DNA from: Izhakiella capsodis
GTDB lineage: Bacteria > Pseudomonadota > Gammaproteobacteria > Enterobacterales > Enterobacteriaceae
Direction of reading: 5' to 3'
Assembly (NCBI RefSeq): GCF_900115045.1
Contig: NZ_FOVC01000007.1
Location: 62,001 to 126,000, forward strand
DNA: 64,000 nt
Shown: positions 24,774 through 33,497 of the stretch, piece after piece
Numbering within the stretch: position 1 is the stretch's first letter
Layout of the letters: every line of letters starts with the position of its first letter
Made by a program: the position numbers and the translations under genes
The notes under the pieces: model-generated
What the model saw: the letters and a program-made list of their open reading frames with translations, nothing else
What the model was told of the DNA's origin: nothing
Databases searched by the model: none

Positions 24774-27164
24774 TTATTTCTGTTGGTCGGGTAAGGCATA
24801 GGCGATTACGTAATCGCCAAGCTTAGTACCGAAGGATCCATGACCACCAGCGGCAATCACCACATATTGTTTGCCATTGGCCTCGTAGGTCATTGGCGTA
24901 GCCTGACCACCTGCTGGCAGGCGCGCTTCCCACAGCTGTTTGCCATTCGTTATCTCAAAAGCGCGGATATAGTTATCTGCGGTGGCGGCAATAAAGAAAA
25001 TGTTGCCTGCCGTAGAAACAGGACCACCCAGCATCGGCATACCCATTTTGAAAGGCAAAGGTAGCGGTGAACTGTCACGCACAGTACCGATACGCTTTTT
25101 CCAGGCGATCTGATTAGTTTTCAGGTCGAGACCGGAAATATAACCCCAGGCGGGTTGCTTGCAGGGCAGACCAAAGGGCGACAGGAACGGGTTCAGCGTT
25201 ACCCCATAAGGTACGCCATACTGCGGCTGAATACCGGTTTCCGTACCGCTACCACCCCGGCTGTTTTCATCTGGCTCAATAGGATTACCTGGACCCCGAG
25301 GCACCAGTCTGGACACGAACGGCAGAGCCATCGGGTTAGCTATAGCCACCTGGCGGTCAGTGTTTACCGAAATTCCACCCCATTCAAACATGCCGAGATT
25401 GCCCGGAAAGACCAGAGTACCTTGTTCAGATGGGGGAGTGAAAATGCCATCGTATCGCAAGCGGTGGAACATTACCCGGCACACCAACTGATCGTAGATA
25501 GTGGCACCCCACATATCTTTGCCGCTCAAATTGTTCTTAGGACGGAAGCTCAGGTCAGAGAAGGGTTGCGTAGCGGCAACGTGATCGCCCCTGGCTGCGC
25601 CTTGCGGCACCGGCTTTTCGGGTGCGGCGACAACGAGCTTTCCGGTTCGTCTGTCGAGTACAAAGATATTACCGGTTTTAGCCGGAATATAAATAACCGG
25701 TATCGTCTCACCACCTTTGCTGATATCAGCCAACGTGGGTTGAGCCGGTACATCCATATCCCAGAGATCGTGATGCACGGTCTGATAGAACCAGGCCAGT
25801 TTACCGGTGGTCGCGTTAAGCGCCAGCATACCGCTGGCAAAACGCTCCATTTCTGGTGTGCGGTGGCCTCCCCAAATATCCGGCGTGGCAACGCCTGTCG
25901 GCAGGTAGACCAAATCCAGCTTGTCATCATAAGCCGCTGGTGCCCAGGAGTTAGGAGAGTTGGGGGTGTAGTGTTGCTCGCCCTGAGGAATGATATTGGG
26001 ATCTTTCGCGCCGGTGTCAAATGCCCATAGCAGTTTGCCATTGTTCACATCGAAACCACGGATGACACCGGAAGGTTCTTTTGTTGAATAATTATCGGTT
26101 ACCGCCCCAGCGACAATGATTACCTTATCGGTAACCACTGGCGGTGAGGTTGGTTCATAGGCACCCGGTGTGGCGAAGGGCATATTGGATTGTAAATTCA
26201 CTTCTCCGTTATGACCAAAGCCCTGACAGCGTTCGCCGCTGTTTGCATCCAGCGCATAAAGCCTGCCATCATTAACCGGCAATATAATTCGTCGGGCGCA
26301 AGCTACCGGAGTATTATCAGCCGCAGCCGAAAGCGCTGCTTTATCTTCATGATAGGAAACACCACGACAGGTAACGTGCTGGAAGGTGGGATTTGGCTTC
26401 AGCCCTGGGTCGAAAGTCCACTTCTCTTTGCCGGTTGCCGCATCCAGCGCAAAGAGCTTTTGATGCGGTGAGCAGAGATAAAGCGTATCGCGAATTTTAA
26501 TCGGTGTGACTTCATTCGTGAGCTCTCCCGGATCGTTGGCAGTTTTAAAATCGCCGGTACGAAAAATCCAGGCTACGCGCAAATTTTTGACATTCTGGTC
26601 ATTAATCTGACTGAGTGGCGAATAGCGCGTTCCTTCCTGAGTTCGTCCATATGCCGGCCAGTCACCAGCCGGGATCGTTGGATCGCTGACAGCGGTTGCT
26701 GACTCATTCTGTCCCGGCAGCGTGCCATTAATTTCCTGCGGATCGTGGAATATCGCCCATCCCAACGCCAGAACGGTGATCACCAGAACGGTGCTTAACG
26801 CGCCGCGAGCGCTGGGGCTGGGGGCTACCATAGCTTTAGCAATAAAAGGCAGTACCATCCACAGCCCGAGGAAGAACACGACGTCGAGGCGTGGTGTTAA
26901 CGCCCAGAAATCGAAGCCTACTTCCCATAAAGACCAGATCAACGTAGCAAGCAGGAATCCCGCGTAAAAGAGCAGGGAAGTGGCCTTGCGGCGATATAAT
27001 AGCCATGCGGTTATCAGCAGTGCTATACCGGCCGCCAGGTAATAAACCGAACCGCCTATGCAGATTAGCCAGATGCCGCCACCGACCAGATAAATGCCAC
27101 TCAGAGCGAGAAATAAAGTGGTGAGCATCACAAGTAAGCGTGATATGGATGCTTTTGATTCCAT
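24774..27164 (-). CDS. gcd: Membrane-bound PQQ-dependent glucose dehydrogenase Gcd
   Basis: A 796-residue inner-membrane quinoprotein that oxidises glucose to gluconolactone in the periplasm and passes electrons to ubiquinone. The N-terminus has five membrane spans (residues 10-140, including FDFWALTPR); the rest is the eight-bladed PQQ propeller, with DWPAYGRTQEGTRYSPL, DLWDMDVPAQPTL and GGHGSFGTKLGDY. ATG 27164 (MESKASISRLL) has AAAGG upstream and gives the E. coli length; the frame is open to 27221. PQQ synthesis genes are not in the window. It is a likely source of the gluconate handled by GntK. Confidence 0.96.
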   Translation of the reverse strand: MESKASISRLLVMLTTLFLALSGIYLVGGGIWLICIGGSVYYLAAGIALLITAWLLYRRKATSLLFYAGFLLATLIWSLWEVGFDFWALTPRLDVVFFLGLWMVLPFIAKAMVAPSPSARGALSTVLVITVLALGWAIFHDPQEINGTLPGQNESATAVSDPTIPAGDWPAYGRTQEGTRYSPLSQINDQNVKNLRVAWIFRTGDFKTANDPGELTNEVTPIKIRDTLYLCSPHQKLFALDAATGKEKWTFDPGLKPNPTFQHVTCRGVSYHEDKAALSAAADNTPVACARRIILPVNDGRLYALDANSGERCQGFGHNGEVNLQSNMPFATPGAYEPTSPPVVTDKVIIVAGAVTDNYSTKEPSGVIRGFDVNNGKLLWAFDTGAKDPNIIPQGEQHYTPNSPNSWAPAAYDDKLDLVYLPTGVATPDIWGGHRTPEMERFASGMLALNATTGKLAWFYQTVHHDLWDMDVPAQPTLADISKGGETIPVIYIPAKTGNIFVLDRRTGKLVVAAPEKPVPQGAARGDHVAATQPFSDLSFRPKNNLSGKDMWGATIYDQLVCRVMFHRLRYDGIFTPPSEQGTLVFPGNLGMFEWGGISVNTDRQVAIANPMALPFVSRLVPRGPGNPIEPDENSRGGSGTETGIQPQYGVPYGVTLNPFLSPFGLPCKQPAWGYISGLDLKTNQIAWKKRIGTVRDSSPLPLPFKMGMPMLGGPVSTAGNIFFIAATADNYIRAFEITNGKQLWEARLPAGGQATPMTYEANGKQYVVIAAGGHGSFGTKLGDYVIAYALPDQQK

Positions 27165-28510
27165 AGTAATGACCTTTGCGTTTTCCTTTAAGCGCTGACG
27201 TTTCAGAAAGAAACGTAGCATCGGGTGCCAATTACACGCCTCTGGGCGTGCTTATTTATGGTTATGTCCTGGTTCATAAAGCGGCTCGATGATCAATCAT
27301 CCAGATACTCCCGGATAATCAGCAAGAGCGTCGCATTTTAAGAATAGAAGCTGATAAACAACTATCCACTGCAGGGCGGTTTTTTTATTTTGCAGCCATT
27401 TATATCTTAAATCTGCAAATAATAAGTGCTTTATCGCAGTGTAAACTCTCATTGAGAACGTGTCAGTGTCATCACCTTTTTCACCGAAAAGCCGTATCTG
27501 ACTCTATTTCAGTAGCAAGGGGAATAATGCGGAGAATAACAGGAGAAAATAGCGTAAAGGCGATTTACCACAGACGCTGTTTTTTTGCTGTGCGTGTAGT
27601 CAGACATAAAATCCTTTATTATCAATTGGCTGTTTGCGACTGGTGATGGCGATGCCGTCTGACTAACTCTGTATCGTTTGCACATTATTTCAACTGGTGC
27701 GTCGGCGAAATAGGTGATGTGGTATCTGTTGTGTTGCTCTTCGCGCGTAGGTTGAACAACGTACGAATGCGTTCCGCATTCAGTTGATTGGGAGTTAACT
27801 GCTAAGCCGTCGTTGATAGTCGGTGGTTTGGTGTCTTACCGTTGCCGCAATGCGTACTGAAAGCTTTACGCGATATCGTCCAGCTTGTTGTTTCCCGGCG
27901 GTGAAAAGATACAGCACCGGATTGGTCAGTTTTTGATAATAATTGAGTGATGATCAGGCTTAATTTGCAGTCTGGATATTTCATCGCTGGTTGATTAACG
28001 GCCGATATAAAATGTAGGGGGGATATACGTCGCAGTCGTTTTTTATAATGACTAAATATACGTCTACTCTCATGAATAATAAGACTTTAAATTTTTTTCT
28101 GATGCTTATGTAACGGCGAGAAAAAGAAGCTTAATGGTGATTAAAGCGAAGTTGATTAATTTTATGGTGATTGATAATTTAAACATCCGGGCGGTTTCGG
28201 CTGAGGCGTGAGATGGTGGCTGATAAAGCGCAGGATCTTTTCTGGCGGTATGGCGATGAAGCAACTTCGCTACCGTCGCTAAAGCACTCTTGCTCTACGC
28301 TAAGTCTACGAATAAACCGGGCGGTGATGGAACAATATATCGATCGGTTCGGACGCCAACGCCAGTACCCCGGCGGGCTGGAAAAATGATAGATCTGCCT
28401 ATGTCACCGTGGCCGGTTCAGAGCCGTATTGGCGGTGAGTCGGGCGAAAATGCTGGCGCACGTCCCTTAGCCTGAGGTGACGCGGAGAAACTAAAAACTG
28501 GGGAGAATAA
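27165..28510. other. Gene-poor interval between gcd and msrA
   Basis: About 1.35 kb without an intact gene. A coding-like relic is seen at 27685-27950 on the minus strand. A plus-strand open stretch from about 28212 to 28388 (VADKAQDLFWRYGDEA to GGLEK) reads like protein but has no recognisable family. The remainder is AT-rich. Confidence 0.5.
27685..27950 (-). pseudogene. Possible decayed coding remnant, unknown family
   Basis: On the minus strand two frames join into a protein-like stretch: LTNPVLYLFTAGKQQAGRYR, continuing to DYQRRLSS before a TAA, and then, after a one-base shift, QLTPNQLNAERIRTLFNL to a TAA at 27687-27685. The amino-acid use looks genuine, but I do not recognise the family and no start codon or upstream part is clear. 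Confidence 0.35.
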
Positions 28511-29047
28511 ATGTCGACTGAATATGCTGTATTGGCTGGCGGTTGCTTCTGGTGTACGGAGGCAGTATATAAGCAAATTGATGGCGTGCTGAGCGTCGAG
28601 AGCGGTTACACCGGAGGCCATACGGAAAACCCGACCTATCGTGAGGTCTGCTCCGGTGAGACCGGCCATGCAGAAGCAATCCGCATAGGATTTGACGCCA
28701 GTAAGATCGCTTACAGCGATCTGCTGGATATCTTTTTTGCGATACACGATCCAACACAGCTGAACCGGCAGGGTAACGACATCGGTACTCAGTATCGCTC
28801 GGCGATATTCCCACAGAATGCGTCGCAGAGGCAGGCGGCAGAAGATGCCTTACAGCGCGCGCAGGCCGATTATAGTGATCCCCTTGTTACGGCGATCGAA
28901 CCTGCGAGCATTTGGTATGCAGCTGAGGGATATCACCAGGATTACTGGCAGGGGGAAGGCCAGCAAAATGGTTATTGTCTGGCGGTTATTCCCCCTAAAC
29001 TGCAAAAGCTAAAAAAACAGTTTGGCAGTCGGCTGACTAAAGCTTGA
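28511..29047 (+). CDS. msrA: Peptide methionine sulfoxide reductase MsrA
   Basis: A 178-residue enzyme that reduces methionine-S-sulfoxide in proteins and free methionine. The active-site motif GGCFWC (nucleophile Cys 12) and GYTGGHTENPTYREVCSGETGHAEA are complete, as is the ..HDPTQLNRQGNDIGTQYRS block. It is shorter than the 212-residue E. coli MsrA because it lacks the N-terminal extension, and resembles the compact form. GGGAG precedes the ATG. Its 3' end overlaps yhgN by 11 bp in convergent orientation. Confidence 0.96.
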   Translation: MSTEYAVLAGGCFWCTEAVYKQIDGVLSVESGYTGGHTENPTYREVCSGETGHAEAIRIGFDASKIAYSDLLDIFFAIHDPTQLNRQGNDIGTQYRSAIFPQNASQRQAAEDALQRAQADYSDPLVTAIEPASIWYAAEGYHQDYWQGEGQQNGYCLAVIPPKLQKLKKQFGSRLTKA

Positions 29048-29630
29048 GATAGGTCCGGATGCCATCCAGAAACATCTGGGTGGCAAGCATGATCAAAATC
29101 AGCCCCATCAGACGTTCGAGCGCATTGACTCCCTTCTCACCCAGCAGCCGTAGAAAAAGCCCCGAAAGTAGCAGAATAAGTGCGGTAAGACCCCATGCAA
29201 TCAGCAACGCGCCGACCAGATAACTCATCTGATGCGGGTACTGATGCGACAGTAGCATCAGTGTTGCCAGCAGCGACGGCCCGGCAACTAACGGGATGGC
29301 GAGCGGAACCAGAAAAGGCTCTTCGCCAGCGGAAAGGCCGCTGCTAGGGTTATCATGCACCGGAAAAATCATCCGTATCGCGATTAAAAACAGGATAATT
29401 CCGCCGGAAATAGAAACGGTTTCAGTTCTCAGGTTGAGAAACGCGAGAATTTTTTCACCAGCAAATAAAAATAGCAGCATAATTGCCAGCGCTATCAGCA
29501 GTTCCCTAATCAGGACTATCCGCCGACGTTTTGGCTCCAGATGTTTAAGAACCGACATAAAAATCGGTAAATTGCCCAGTGGGTCCATAATTAGCAACAA
29601 TAATACTGTTGCCGAGATCATTTCACTCAT
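29037..29630 (-). CDS. yhgN: MarC family inner-membrane protein YhgN
   Basis: A 197-residue polytopic membrane protein with about six spans, of the UPF0056/MarC family; its function is not established. Conserved segments include LIMDPLGNLPIFMSVLKH, LFLFAGEKIL and AIPLVAGPSLLATLMLLS. ATG 29630 (MSEMISAT) aligns with the E. coli start; an ATG three codons upstream is possible. Neighbouring asd is as in E. coli. Confidence 0.92.
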   Translation of the reverse strand: MSEMISATVLLLLIMDPLGNLPIFMSVLKHLEPKRRRIVLIRELLIALAIMLLFLFAGEKILAFLNLRTETVSISGGIILFLIAIRMIFPVHDNPSSGLSAGEEPFLVPLAIPLVAGPSLLATLMLLSHQYPHQMSYLVGALLIAWGLTALILLLSGLFLRLLGEKGVNALERLMGLILIMLATQMFLDGIRTYLKL

Positions 29631-29805
29631 CGTTGCCATTCTCTAAATGTTCGCCTGTTTCAGGCGTTATAAGCAGCATTGCAAAAAAAACAGGCCTTAT
29701 CGAATTTATTCACTTGCCTGCTGTGCTGCATTTTGTAGAGTTGTTTGTCAGAGGTAAACCAAATTATACGATGCAAGGAAACGCATCCAAAGGGACAGGT
29801 GTAGA

Positions 29806-30915
29806 ATGAAAACAGTAGGTCTTGTAGGCTGGCGCGGCATGGTAGGTTCTGTGCTGATGCGACGTATGAGCGAAGAGCGCGATTTTGACGCGATCCGCCC
29901 GATCTTTTTCTCAACATCTCAGCATGGTTCCACCGCACCGTCTTTTCACGGTCGAGAAGGAGGAACGCTGCAAGATGCTTACGATATTGAAGCGTTAAAA
30001 GCACTGGACATTGTTATTACCTGCCAGGGCGGCAACTACACGACCGAGATTTATCCTAAGTTGCGCAGTGCGGGCTGGCAAGGCTATTGGATCGACGCCG
30101 CGTCAACGCTGCGCATGAAAGACGATGCGGTTATTATTCTCGATCCGGTTAACCATCAGGTGATCAGCCAGGGGCTGGACAGAGGCATCAAAACTTTTGT
30201 TGGTGGCAACTGCACTGTCAGCCTGATGCTGATGTCGCTGGGTGGGTTGTTTGCTAACGAGGCGGTGGAGTGGGCCTCTGTCGCCACCTATCAGGCGGCC
30301 TCTGGCGGCGGCGCGCGCCACATGCGCGAACTACTGATTCAGATGGGGCTGCTGCACAACGGCGTAGCCGAGGCTTTACAGAATCCATCATCAGCCATAC
30401 TGGATATCGAACAGAAAGTAACAGAGATGTCGCGCAGCGGCGTGTTACCGACCGATAACTTTGGCGTTCCGCTCGCTGGAAGCTTGATCCCCTGGATTGA
30501 TAAACAGCTGGAAAACGGTCAGAGCCGCGAAGAGTGGAAAGGCCAGGCTGAAACCAATAAGATTCTGGCAACGCGTAATCTCATTCCTGTGGACGGCCTG
30601 TGCGTACGCGTCGGCGCTCTGCGGTGCCACAGCCAGGCGTTTACGCTTAAGCTGAAAAGAGACATCCCGCTGACTGAAATTGAACAAATGCTGGCCGATC
30701 ATAACGATTGGGTTAAGGTGGTTCCAAACGATCGCGAAATAACTCTGCGTGAGCTAACGCCTGCGGCGGTTACGGGAACCCTGGCAACGCCGGTTGGTCG
30801 CCTGCGTAAGCTGAATATGGGGCCGGAGTATCTGTCGGCCTTTACCGTGGGTGATCAGCTGCTGTGGGGCGCGGCGGAACCACTGCGTCGTATGCTGCGT
30901 TTATTGGTTGACTAA
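29806..30915 (+). CDS. asd: Aspartate-semialdehyde dehydrogenase Asd
   Basis: A 369-residue cytoplasmic enzyme that makes aspartate semialdehyde from aspartyl phosphate with NADPH, feeding lysine, diaminopimelate, threonine and methionine synthesis. The N-terminal nucleotide motif GWRGMVGSVL and the catalytic cysteine in GGNCTVSLM (Cys 136) are clear, and the length is normal. Essential in most Gram-negatives. A strong terminator follows. Confidence 0.97.
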   Translation: MKTVGLVGWRGMVGSVLMRRMSEERDFDAIRPIFFSTSQHGSTAPSFHGREGGTLQDAYDIEALKALDIVITCQGGNYTTEIYPKLRSAGWQGYWIDAASTLRMKDDAVIILDPVNHQVISQGLDRGIKTFVGGNCTVSLMLMSLGGLFANEAVEWASVATYQAASGGGARHMRELLIQMGLLHNGVAEALQNPSSAILDIEQKVTEMSRSGVLPTDNFGVPLAGSLIPWIDKQLENGQSREEWKGQAETNKILATRNLIPVDGLCVRVGALRCHSQAFTLKLKRDIPLTEIEQMLADHNDWVKVVPNDREITLRELTPAAVTGTLATPVGRLRKLNMGPEYLSAFTVGDQLLWGAAEPLRRMLRLLVD

Positions 30916-30926
30916 AAATTTATCCC

Positions 30927-30958
30927 GGCAAAAACCGGAAATTACCCCGGTTTTTGCC
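30927..30958 (+). terminator. asd terminator
   Basis: Perfect 12-bp stem GGCAAAAACCGG / CCGGTTTTTGCC with an 8-base loop, 12 bp after the asd stop. No long T run follows beyond the T5 within the stem. Confidence 0.75.
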
Positions 30959-31310
30959 CTGTCCCGCGATTGCCTTCATATCTTATTCTGACCACTAAAT
31001 GGCATCACTGCCGTAGCATCTGAGCAAAATATCTTCCGTCAAATCCGCGACGCCTTTTCGATTTTTGCCCGCCGGGACTCATTCTGCCGTTGGCATTAAA
31101 AATTTTTGTTATTCAATCCCTGATTTATTAATCAGCTGGCTATGCTTTAACAATACGACTTTCTACTGCAAACCTGATTTGCAATTGACACCGTATGGGA
31201 ATTCTTGCCCGGCCTGATGCTGGCTTAGTCTGACTTACAAAACGTGCAGCTTAGGTAGGTTCTTACAGCGAAATGCAATTAGCTGCCACCGACCCCAGGA
31301 AGAGAGAGCC
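30959..31310. other. Leader and promoter region of the glycogen operon
   Basis: About 350 bp upstream of glgB with no coding frame. It contains AT-rich stretches and a TTGACA element at 31186-31191 that could be a -35; I could not place the promoter or any CRP site with confidence. Confidence 0.4.
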
Positions 31311-33497
31311 ATGTCAGAACATCGCGATCATCGCGCCATTGATGCGTTGATCTCAGGTCATTATGCCGATCCTTTTTCATTACTTGGTATGCATCTGACC
31401 ACGCGCGGGCTGGAGGTTCGTGCGTTGCTGCCGGATGCCAGCGAAGTATGGGTGATTGAAACCTCGACCGGGCGCAAATGCATCCAGCTTGCCTGCCTTG
31501 ATGCAAGAGGCTACTTCCAGGGCGTGGTACCACGGCGGAAAAAAGCGTTTCGTTATCAGCTGGCGGTTACCTGGCATGGCCAGCAGAACCTTATTGATGA
31601 CGCCTATCGTTTTGGTACGCTGCTGGCGGAAATGGACAGTTGGCTGTTGGCCGAGGGTACGCATTTGCGCCCATACGAAGCGATGGGGGCGCACCCCTGT
31701 GTGATTGATGACGTTAGCGGTACGCGGTTTATCGTCTGGGCGCCGAGCGCCCGGCGCGTGTCGGTCGTTGGCGAGTTCAATTACTGGGATGGTCGTCGCC
31801 ATCCGATGCGTCAGCGCATTGAGAACGGCGTCTGGGAGTTGTTTATTCCCGGGGCGCGTCAGGGGCAGCTTTATAAGTTTGAGCTGATCGATGCTAAAGG
31901 GCAGCTGCGATTGAAAGCCGATCCCTTCGCTTTTGAAGCGCAGATGCGCCCGGAAACGGCCTCCATGATTTGCGGGCTACCGGAAAAAGTCGACATGAGC
32001 GAGGCGCGTAAGCGTGCCAACGGTTTCGATGCGCCCATCTCAATTTATGAGGTGCATCTCGGCTCCTGGCGGCGCCATACCGACAACAATTTCTGGCTGA
32101 GTTACCAGGAACTGACCGAGCAGTTAGTTCCCTATGCGGTTGAGATGGGTTTCACGCACCTTGAGCTGATGCCAATTAATGAACACCCTTTTGATGGTAG
32201 CTGGGGCTACCAGCCGCTCGGGATGTACGCTCCCACCCGGCGATTTGGCACACGCGATGAGTTTCTTGCTTTTATCGCCGCCGCCCATCAGGCCGGTCTT
32301 AACGTATTGCTTGACTGGGTTCCCGGCCATTTTCCGTCAGATGACTTTGGCCTGGCCCAATTTGATGGTACGGCATTGTACGAGCATAGCGACCCGCGCG
32401 AGGGCTTTCATCAGGACTGGAATACTCAGATCTATAACTTTGGCCGTCGGGAAGTGCGTAACTATCTCGCAGGCAACGCGTTGTACTGGATTGAGCGTTT
32501 TGGTTTTGATGGATTGCGCGTCGATGCGGTAGCGTCCATGATCTACCGTGATTACAGTCGCGCTGAAGGGGAGTGGATACCCAATTATTACGGTGGCCGC
32601 GAGAATCTTGAGGCGGTCTCTTTCCTGCGCTACACCAACCATACGCTTGGCCATACGGCGCCGGGATCTATCACGCTGGCGGAGGAGTCTACCGATTATC
32701 CCGGTGTTTCACGGCCCCCTGAAATGAGTGGGCTGGGGTTTTGGTTTAAATGGAACCTGGGCTGGATGCATGACACCCTTGATTACATGAAGCTCGACCC
32801 GATTCACCGTCGTTATCATCATAATTTGATGACCTTCGGCATCCTTTATCATTACAACGAGAACTTTGTTCTGCCGCTTTCCCATGATGAGGTCGTTCAT
32901 GGCAAGCGCTCTCTTCTGGATCGTATGCCGGGTGATGCGTGGCAGAAATTTGCCAATCTGCGTGCTTATTACAGCTGGATGTTCGGTTTTCCGGGCAAAA
33001 AATTGCTGTTTATGGGCAATGAGTTCGCTCAGGGACGTGAATGGAACCACGATAGCAGTCTTGACTGGCATCTGCTGGAGGGCGATGACAACTGGCATCA
33101 CGGTGTTCAACGTCTGGTGCGCGATCTTAATCATCTTTACCGCGATGTACCGGCATTGCACCAATGTGATTTCGACCCTCATGGCTTTGAATGGCTGGTG
33201 GCCGATGATGCAGAAAACTCAGTGCTGGTTTTCGTACGTCGCGATCGGACCGGTAATGAGCTGATTGTTGCCAGCAATTTCACCCCTGTCACGCGCCATC
33301 ATTATCGCGTTGGTGTGAATCATCAAGGGGTATGGCGTGAAGTGTTAAACAGCGATGCTGAGCGCTATCACGGTAGTAATACTGGCAATATGGGCACCGT
33401 GTACAGCGACGATATCGCCAGTCATGGCCGCCCTTATTCGATGGCGCTAACGCTACCGCCGTTGGCAACGCTCTGGCTGCTGAGGGAGGTGACATGA
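31311..33497 (+). CDS. glgB: 1,4-alpha-glucan branching enzyme GlgB
   Basis: A 728-residue GH13 enzyme that introduces alpha-1,6 branches into glycogen. It has the N-terminal carbohydrate-binding modules (residues 1-215), then the catalytic barrel with GLRVDAVASMIYRDY (nucleophile Asp), AEESTDYPGV (acid Glu) and LPLSHDEVVHGK. Length matches E. coli. First gene of glgBXCAP; its stop overlaps the glgX start by 4 bp (ATGA). Confidence 0.97.
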   Translation: MSEHRDHRAIDALISGHYADPFSLLGMHLTTRGLEVRALLPDASEVWVIETSTGRKCIQLACLDARGYFQGVVPRRKKAFRYQLAVTWHGQQNLIDDAYRFGTLLAEMDSWLLAEGTHLRPYEAMGAHPCVIDDVSGTRFIVWAPSARRVSVVGEFNYWDGRRHPMRQRIENGVWELFIPGARQGQLYKFELIDAKGQLRLKADPFAFEAQMRPETASMICGLPEKVDMSEARKRANGFDAPISIYEVHLGSWRRHTDNNFWLSYQELTEQLVPYAVEMGFTHLELMPINEHPFDGSWGYQPLGMYAPTRRFGTRDEFLAFIAAAHQAGLNVLLDWVPGHFPSDDFGLAQFDGTALYEHSDPREGFHQDWNTQIYNFGRREVRNYLAGNALYWIERFGFDGLRVDAVASMIYRDYSRAEGEWIPNYYGGRENLEAVSFLRYTNHTLGHTAPGSITLAEESTDYPGVSRPPEMSGLGFWFKWNLGWMHDTLDYMKLDPIHRRYHHNLMTFGILYHYNENFVLPLSHDEVVHGKRSLLDRMPGDAWQKFANLRAYYSWMFGFPGKKLLFMGNEFAQGREWNHDSSLDWHLLEGDDNWHHGVQRLVRDLNHLYRDVPALHQCDFDPHGFEWLVADDAENSVLVFVRRDRTGNELIVASNFTPVTRHHYRVGVNHQGVWREVLNSDAERYHGSNTGNMGTVYSDDIASHGRPYSMALTLPPLATLWLLREVT

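Noticed and set aside
25155..26030. 291-codon frame antisense to gcd
   Set aside because: Mirror of a strongly coding region; gcd is certain by homology.
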